From Dipteronia dyeriana (Eukaryota; Streptophyta; Magnoliopsida; Sapindales; Sapindaceae), in the NCBI GenBank assembly GCA_032871835.1, contig CM065300.1, forward strand, positions 4,965,768-5,029,767: a DNA stretch of 64,000 nt, in the 5' to 3' direction. The notes under the pieces were generated by a model that searched no databases, was not told where the DNA came from, and saw only the letters and a program-made list of their open reading frames with translations. Both the position numbers and the translations under genes were made by a program. The stretch's first letter is position 1; every line of letters starts with the position of its first letter. This document shows positions 57,621 through 64,000 of this stretch, in pieces.

Positions 57621-57896
57621 AGTCAAAATTATGAAAATGCCCTTCGTGGTCTTCCTAAGGTTTTTTGACGTTCTAAACTTGAAAACGATGTTTATTTTGC
57701 CATCTGACTTCTCCATGATTCTGAATTGATCGAATTACCTCTGAAATACACAGAAAAATACATTGATTACTACATAACACATTTATTTAAGCAAAGGAAC
57801 AAAATTATGTCTAAATTGAGGAATTAATCATATTGAAAGTGTAAAATAATGATATTATCACTTAGTAAACATACAATTTTCAGTGTTAATCACACC

Positions 57897-59263
57897 CCCA
57901 ACCAGCTTATTGCTAGTCCCTAGCAATTAAAGCGAAAACAGAAAAAACTCAAATTCAAATCTCTAAACTACCAAATAGACAAACTTTCCCATACTTCTTT
58001 TCTCACCCTTTGACCAATTGAGTTATCAATCAAACTTTCTTGTGCTCAATAAAGATCTACACAATAACTATGAGATTCAATTGAAATCAAACAACATTTT
58101 CATTCCAAAATCTCATCAGGGCTTCTTCCTTAGACAGTAGTTTTATTTTTATTATTTTTTTCTTTTTTTTTTGGTATTTTTTTTAATATAACAAAATTGG
58201 AAATAAACATTCCATCTTTAATCCATATAGCGAGCTTTAGGCCAATGACTCCTAAACCAGTTGACTTTAGGGCATTAAGTGTTAAAACACTCCTACGAGT
58301 TTAATTACTCGGATTGCAGATGTTTTTTTTTTAGTACAATTCCCTTAAGCTTTCTCTTTAACCCGTGTAACGAGCTTTGGGTCAATGACTCCCAAACCAG
58401 TTGGTCTTAGGGCATTAGGTGGTTAAGCACTCATCGGACTTAATTGCTCAAGTTAAAGAGGCTACGAAACTGCATTTTATTCTTATCCAGACTCCACCGT
58501 TTTACGCGAACACTATATGTTTACTGAGGCATGAGGCCCAGCTACTGAAGTAAGAGTTTTGGTCACAACACATAACAATATTATTATTATTATTACTATA
58601 TATATTTTTAAACAATACCACTGCCTTCGGTTGTTACCCTTGAATGATGTTTCAGAACTCAATATCGCAAACTCTCAACTTACTGCACATAATCACGTGT
58701 CAATGTGCGTGTGTGTCTAGAATAGTTAAAAAAAATTCTCAAGATGACTTAATGAACAAAAGGATTAGTCAATGATATCACAATAGAGAGTTTATAAATT
58801 TGAATAGTCAGAATAGAGGAAAAATGCACCAGAACTACAAAGATGCGTCTCATAAGTATCTAAAAGATCTCCTTACTTGGCCATCTTTACAACAAAAAAT
58901 GGTCAGAAGTTTTTTTTTTTAAACAAAAGTTATTGAATCAACTATCCCCTCCCCCCAACCAGAACGAGACATTGTCCCCAATGTCATTAGAAAGAGGAAA
59001 GGTTTAGAAGATATCATATGAACAACTTGAAAGACAACAAAATCCTGCAAAACAACAAAAGAAATACAAAATATAGGAAAATAAAATGCATAAAAACCAT
59101 GGGACAATCACAAACTGAGATTCAGATCAATTCTGCATTAATTGTTCTCTTTAAAAATCAAAAGTAAACAACAATAATTACAAAAGACATTAAATACGGA
59201 AGGAAAAAGATAATAAAAACAAAAGGATATTTACTGGTAGTTATGATTGTGGCTTACATCTTC
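57897..59263 (-). other. 3' untranslated region of the Athila-type element
   Basis: Non-coding on both strands. Recognisable pieces, reading minus, are a GGGGACAATGT...TTGGGGGGAGGGG block (about 58945-58985) that conventionally follows the coding part in this lineage, and a tandem duplication on plus at 58231 and 58371 (CGAGCTTT.GG.CAATGACTCC, period 140). Confidence 0.65.
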
Positions 59264-59851
59264 CTATGGTTTTACGTTCAGAAACGACTTCAACGCCCTA
59301 TATGGGTCGGGGATATGCTTCTCATCCAATTTTCTTATAAATTGACAAATAGGATCTTTTAAAGTCAGATTCCCAAGACTATATTGTGCATGTTCTTTTT
59401 GAAATTGTAGCCATAATCGATCAATTGTCATTTGCACATATCCACTAGGACGTGCATCAATAGTCGTTAGGATATTATCTAACGACTCCATACGCAAACC
59501 ATGCCTAATGAATAAAATTGTATCTTTCTAATTATTAGACACCATTTCTAAAGAACGACAACGTGTGTTGCAAGTTGTACGTGCACATTTGTGACAAATA
59601 ACCCCTAACTTCTTAGCTCTTCATTTTTTTGCAAGGTTACTTCTTCCAAAACCAGGCATGTAAGATATAAATGAATCAGCAGACTCACATGCTAGACGTA
59701 CCTTAGCTTCGATCAACCAGCGAATTTCAACAGGAATGTTGTTTATCATCAGTAAGCGTAATCTTTCGGAACGTGCTTTGTAAATCTTTTTCAGAGCATT
59801 TTGGGGCAACGATGGAAAATGTTTTCGCATGTTTGTGAAAATTTTGTCCAT
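59264..59851 (-). pseudogene. Broken frame with a basic cysteine cluster, resembling a betaflexivirus nucleic-acid-binding protein
   Basis: Reading minus from ATG at 59851, one frame continues to 59264 with two stops (59621-59623 TGA, 59528-59530 TAG). The first 76 codons include a stretch of the kind SERLRLL and then GFGRSNLAKK. Just past the first stop comes a basic segment and four cysteines in a CX2C...CX3C arrangement (59558-59596). A GRS-basic stretch followed by a zinc-binding Cys cluster is the signature of the small 3'-terminal proteins of vitiviruses and carlaviruses, which bind nucleic acid and can suppress RNA silencing. The similarity is from memory of the family pattern only. 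It lies where the integrase or env-like part of an Athila element would be. It may instead be an unrecognised retroelement frame. Broken and presumably not functional. Confidence 0.4.
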
Positions 59852-59980
59852 GCCTTGTTTTGGGGATCAGTTATTTGGAAAACTTAATTAAACCGACTTG
59901 AATTGTCATGGAGTATCATTATCCGCCATTTAACCGAGGTTATATAGCAAAACACACCAATCAAAATTTGAACCTAGAAA

Positions 59981-60718
59981 TTAATCCTCATTGCCTCGGT
60001 CAAAATTTTCTTTGTCATGTGCATTCCAATCGAGTGGTATCATTCTTGTTGCAAGATAATTAACAATGTCAGCATACCAAGGCAAAGTTGTGATAGGGAA
60101 TAAAAGATCATCAGGAAAATAATCATTGATGGGTGCTTTATCAAATGACGACTCAGCGGTGAGTCGTGATAAATGGTCTGCAACGACATTTTCAGCCCCC
60201 TTTTTGTCCTTGATTATGAGATTGAATTCTTGTAGCAACAAAATCCAATGAATCAATCTTGGCTTTGCATCATGTTTAGACATTAAATACTTCAAAGCAG
60301 CGTGATCAATAAAAATAATGGTTGAAGCGCCAATCAAGTATGATTGAAATTTATTCAATGCAAATATCACAACAAGTAATTCTTTCTCAGTGGTGGTGTA
60401 ATTCATTTGTGCACTATTCAGAGTTTTACCGGCGTAACAAATCACAAAAGGATTACCTTTTCTTCTCTGTCCTAAGACAGCTCCAACAACAAAGTCACTC
60501 GCATCACACATCAATTCAAAAGGCAATGACCAATCAGGGAATTGCATGATAGGAGCAGATGTTAAAAGGTCAATTATCTTTTTATAGGACTCTCGACACT
60601 CTTGTGTCCATTCAAACTTTGCATTTTTTAATAAGAGGTTACAAAATGGTTTAGATATGACACTAAAATCTTTAATAAACCTCCTATAAAATCTTGCATG
60701 CCCTAAAAATGACTGCAC
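59981..60718 (-). pseudogene. Athila-type RNase H and connection region
   Basis: The frame of 245 codons begins at the end of the RT (FLGHARFYRRFIKDFS), continues with the RNase H core (FELMCDASDFVVGAVLGQ, TTTEKELLVVIFAL, FIDHAALKYL) and the LIIKDKKGAENVVADHLSRL end. It then has the first residues of the integrase-proximal linker (LPWYADIVNYLA) and stops. RNase H removes RNA from the RNA:DNA hybrid in reverse transcription. The integrase that should follow is absent. Confidence 0.9.
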
Positions 60719-61532
60719 ATCTTTGACTGTTTGTGGTGATGGAACTTTGAAATGACTTCAATTTTTGCCTTATCAACCTCGATTCCTTTAGATGACACAG
60801 CATGACCCAAAACAATACCAGATGTGGTCATATAATGACACTTTTCCCAATTAAGCACAAGTCCTTTTTCTATACAACGTTTCAAGACTCTTTCCAAGTT
60901 ATTTAGACATTCATCAAAAGAATTCCCAAACACAGTTAAATCATCCATAAAGACCTCTAAACAATGTTCAATCATGTCACTAAAAATGCTTAGCATGCAT
61001 CGTTGAAATGTGGCCGGAGCATTACACAAACCAAATGGCATTCTTCTAAATGCAAAGGTTCCAAAGGGACATGTGAATGTGGTTTTTTCTTGGTCTTCTA
61101 ATGCAATGGTAATTTGATAGTATCTTGAATACCCATAAAGAAAGCAGTAGTAGGGATGTCTTGCTACTCTTTCTAAAATTTGGTCAAGGAATAGAAAGGG
61201 AAAATGATCTTTTATAGTGGCATCATTTAATTTTCTATAATCAATGCACATGCGCCAACTAGATGGAATACGAGTTGGAATTAACTCACCCTTTTCATTT
61301 TTAATAACAGTGATTCCATATTTTTTGGCACAACTTGTGTAGGACTCACCCACTTACTATCAGAGATAGGGTAGATAATTCTCACGTCAAGTAATTTAAG
61401 GACTTCGGTCTTGACAACCTCTTTCATACGTGGGTTAAGTTTTCTTTGGGGTTGTCGATATGTTTTAGCATTTTCCTCTAAATTTATTCGATGTGAACAA
61501 ATCAATGGGTTAATACCTTTTAAATCTTTCAA
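60703..61532 (-). pseudogene. Athila-type reverse transcriptase, frameshifted
   Basis: Two overlapping frames (61281-61532 and 60703-61353) hold one RT. The first has the N-terminal part (LNPRMKEVVKTEVLKLLD). The second has WRMCIDYRKLNDATIKDHFP, PFGTFAFRRMPFGLCNAPATF and the catalytic FMDD box. A frameshift near 61320-61350 separates them, and another near 60710 separates RT from RNase H. Confidence 0.92.
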
Positions 61533-61535
61533 AGT

Positions 61536-62384
61536 CTAACCAATTGCATTCTTATTTTTCTTTAAAACATGTAACAACTTACCTTCTTGCTCTTCTGTGA
61601 GGTTAGAATAGATTACCATTGGGTAGGTCTGGTTGTCTCTAAGGTAAGCATATTTAAGTCCTTCTGGTAAGGGCTTCAAATCCACTTGAGGTGCTTTTTC
61701 TTCTGACACGTCATCTGTTTGTTCCAATTCTTCAAAATCTAAAGTGTCTCTTTCTTCTTCGACAACCTGTAGACAATCATTAAGATGTGAATGCATGTTT
61801 GACTCAGGTGAATTGATCAAACAAATTTCAAATGAGTTAAAAGAATCCTTTTGAACATGATCTTCAACAATGGTTTCAATAATGTCTACATCTTCATCTT
61901 CATCTTCATCATCAAATGGTTCTTTAGACATGTTGAAAACATTAAGCTTAATTTCCATATTTCCAAAAGACATGCTTATTATTCCATTATGGCAATTAAT
62001 CAAGGCATTAGCAGTAGCCAAAAATGGTCGCCTCAATATAACAGGGATTGATTTGTGCTCATTAACAACAAGTTGTGTTTCCAAGACAATAAAATCTACT
62101 GGGTAGATAAATTTATCGACTTGTACTAACACATCTTCCACTATTCCTTTTGGTATTTTAATTGACCTATCATCATGACAAAGTGTGGTTGAAGTCGGCT
62201 TTAACTCACCAAGTTTAAGAAGTTGATAAACTGAGTATGGGAGCAAATTTACACTAGCACCTAGGTCAAGTAAAGCATGCTCAATTTTACAGTTACCGAT
62301 TATGCAAGAAATAGTAGGACAACCAGGATCTTTATATTTCAAAACATTTTGGTTGCAAATAATGAAGCTTATCTGTTCAACCAT
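61536..62384 (-). pseudogene. Athila-type aspartic protease region
   Basis: A frame of 282 codons with the retroviral-type active-site box LLDLGASVNLLP and a downstream acidic stretch (DDEDEDEDVDII). The protease cuts the polyprotein. The frame is separated from gag by stops between 62384 and 63050 and from RT by a stop at 61536. Confidence 0.88.
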
Positions 62385-63049
62385 AAAGGTTTTCTTTCTT
62401 ACTTGATGCTTTTTTTTCCACAGTGCACAGATCCTTCAAAAATTTGGCATAGGAAGGTACATGTTTGATTGCATCCAACAAAGGGATATTGATCTTTACC
62501 TGTTTGAAAATTTCAAAAATTCCTGGGGGATGCATCAATTTCTGTGAATTTTTAAGAGCCGGAGGATATGGAAGTGTAGGTGGGGATTTAATTATTTATT
62601 CGTTAACAGTGGTTTCATCAACCCCTTCCTTACCCTTGGAAAATGACTCATCATCATTTTTACCAGATTCAAGAATAGGTTTTTTGATGACCTTACCACT
62701 ACGAAGAGTGTTAATTGATTTGACTTGATATGGGCATTGGTTATTGTCATAGGAACTTGACTGACTCTTGGGTTTTGGTTGTGGTTGAGATAGAAACTTA
62801 CATTTTTCATATGTGGTGAGTGAATAAGCAATCTTTGCCAAAGTATCCTTAGCATCTATCAAGATTTGTGCAGTTTAGTTATTGATGGATTCTTGCTTCT
62901 CAATGAATGAGTGTAAAGTGTCTTTAAGATTTTTCCTATAAGGTATGACATAAGGTGCATAACCTTGAGGGTTTTGGAAATTCTGGTGTGTTTGTGGATG
63001 TGATGGACCTGGTGGTTGTGAAGACTAGGCTTGATTGTTGTTCCTCAAA
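62385..63049 (-). pseudogene. Gag-protease linker of the Athila element, broken
   Basis: Overlapping minus-strand frames at 62592-62862 show a low-complexity, Pro/Gln/Lys-rich linker (QPQPKPKSQSS) as expected between gag and protease, with several stops. Confidence 0.5.
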
Positions 63050-63950
63050 TTAAAGTTTGGATGATTTCTCTAACCAGGATTGTAGGTTTGTGAGTATTGG
63101 TTGGAATTTGGCTTGTCCATGAAGGCAATCTTTTATGACTGGCAAAGTTGGACAACTATAAGTGATATGATCATCAGAATCAAATACATGGCATGCGATT
63201 TCTTGTACAGACTTTACATGTTCACTATTTTTAGTTTCTAAAGCTTCAACTTTCCTAGCTAGGGATGCGAATCTAGCTTGAAGGTCATGATCTTCCTTAA
63301 GATTGTAAATGCCTCCACTAGATGGAGATGGTTGTGGTTTGCTCATGGACTCATAGGAACCAATGGTGTCCCAGTTTTGAGCATTTTCAGCGATATGGTC
63401 AAGATAGTCAAATGCTTCTTCGGGATTTTTGTCACTGAACTCCCTATTACACATCATTTCAATGACTTGTCTACTTTTGGGTGTGAGTCCCTTATTGAAA
63501 TGTGATAATATCCTCCATGTTTCAAAACCGTGATGTGGACAGACATTTAACAACTCTTTGAACCTATCCCAACATTGGTAAAGTGTTTCCCAAAGTTTTT
63601 GGGCAAATGAAGTGATTTGTCTCTTAAGAGAGTTTGTTCTATGAGGTGGGAAAAATTTCTTTAAGAACTGTTGTTGCATATCATTCCAAGTTTGGATTGA
63701 TACTGACCAAAGGTTTTGTAACCAAGTTGGAAAAAGGGAAAAACTTAAGCTTGATTATATCCATGCTAACATTTTGGTCAGTGCAAGTGTTACATACTTC
63801 CTCAAACTCCCTAAGATGCAAATATGGATTTTCATATTCAAGACCGTGAAAATTGGGTAAAAGTTGAATGATTCCCGGTTTAAAATTAAAGTGTGTTGCA
63901 TTTGGTGGGAAAGCTATGCACGAAGGTGCTCCAGTACGTGTGAGATTCAT
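63050..63950 (-). pseudogene. Athila-type gag, frameshifted
   Basis: ATG at 63950 starts the matrix-like part (TGAPSCIAFPPNATHFNFKPG, LREFEEVCNTCTDQN). Near 63730 the frame shifts and continues as MQQQFLKKFFPPHRTNSLKR ... FNKGLTPKSRQVIEMMCN to 63050. A zinc-knuckle remnant (ACHVFDSDDHITYSC) has lost one cysteine. Gag packages the element RNA. The short sequence from 63951 to 64000 continues the 5' part of the element, which leaves the window. Confidence 0.88.
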
Positions 63951-64000
63951 GTAGTCTCTAAGAGTTCTAGATGGATTTGGGTTAATGTGTTGGTCATGGT

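Larger units (their letters stand above)
56181..57896 (-). mobile_element. 3' long terminal repeat of an Athila-lineage Ty3/gypsy retrotransposon
   Basis: On the minus strand the LTR runs from TGTGATTAACACTG (57896 or 57894) to GACGTGTCA (56181), bounded by TG..CA. It is followed inward by a purine-rich tract (minus strand) and the conserved CTAGGGACTAGCAA region found next to the 3' LTR in such elements. It contains a TATA box (57428-57435), GTGAACAGTA-type short repeats, a 99-bp tandem repeat (56445, 56544) and a nested hAT MITE. Without the MITE it would be about 1.15 kb. The 5' LTR lies outside the window, so the edges rest on motifs, not on comparison. Confidence 0.7.

Overview
This 64 kb window is nuclear DNA from a flowering plant, almost certainly a eudicot. 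The species cannot be named from the sequence. The genes have many short introns with GT..AG ends, the products belong to plant families (RUNKEL kinase, plastid acyl carrier protein, VAP27, classical arabinogalactan protein, NHX antiporter, PPR protein), the intergenic DNA is AT-rich, and it is crowded with plant-type transposons.

Four protein genes look intact. A VAP27/VAP2-type MSP-domain protein (316 aa, minus strand, 27216-30270) tethers the ER to other membranes. A plastid acyl carrier protein (139 aa, plus strand, 38131-40028) serves fatty-acid synthesis. A small GPI-anchored arabinogalactan protein (135 aa, minus strand, 43356-43763) is secreted. A RUNKEL-type microtubule-associated kinase (1365 aa, ten coding exons, minus strand, 44737-51114) acts in cytokinesis. 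An ankyrin-repeat/PGG membrane protein gene (minus strand, 10908-14970) is nearly complete but has a damaged fifth exon. Two host genes survive only as broken remains: the last exons of a vacuolar NHX cation/proton antiporter (25681-26830) and a PPR gene (52498-54390).

The rest is mostly mobile DNA. From 1 to 10.9 kb lie SINE copies, a Mutator-type MITE with 10-bp target duplications, a hAT-type MITE, a possible LTR remnant and tandem duplications. From 16.84 to 24.59 kb lies a large Mutator-like element of the Kaonashi type. It has terminal inverted repeats of about 100 bp and carries a DUF1985/Ulp1-like SUMO-protease gene (plus strand) facing a MuDR-type transposase gene (minus strand). Both genes keep their frames apart from a few in-frame stops, all of them TAG. 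The repeat into which this element landed has an uninterrupted copy at 33263-33660. A PIF/Harbinger-like MITE with TTA duplications and an AT-rich minisatellite core lies at 34423-35637. A SINE with a 12-bp target duplication lies at 40658-40845.

From 56.18 kb to the right edge is a decayed Athila-lineage Ty3/gypsy retrotransposon on the minus strand. It has a 1.7-kb 3' LTR (with a nested hAT MITE, a TATA box and a G-run), a long untranslated region, and broken gag, protease, reverse transcriptase and RNase H segments. The integrase is missing. In its place (59264-59851) is a short broken reading frame with a basic, cysteine-rich motif resembling the nucleic-acid-binding proteins of plant betaflexiviruses. 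This is the least expected item in the window.

The host genes are unrelated housekeeping or structural genes with no operon-like linkage. The window is informative mainly for its layered insertions and for the state of decay of each element.
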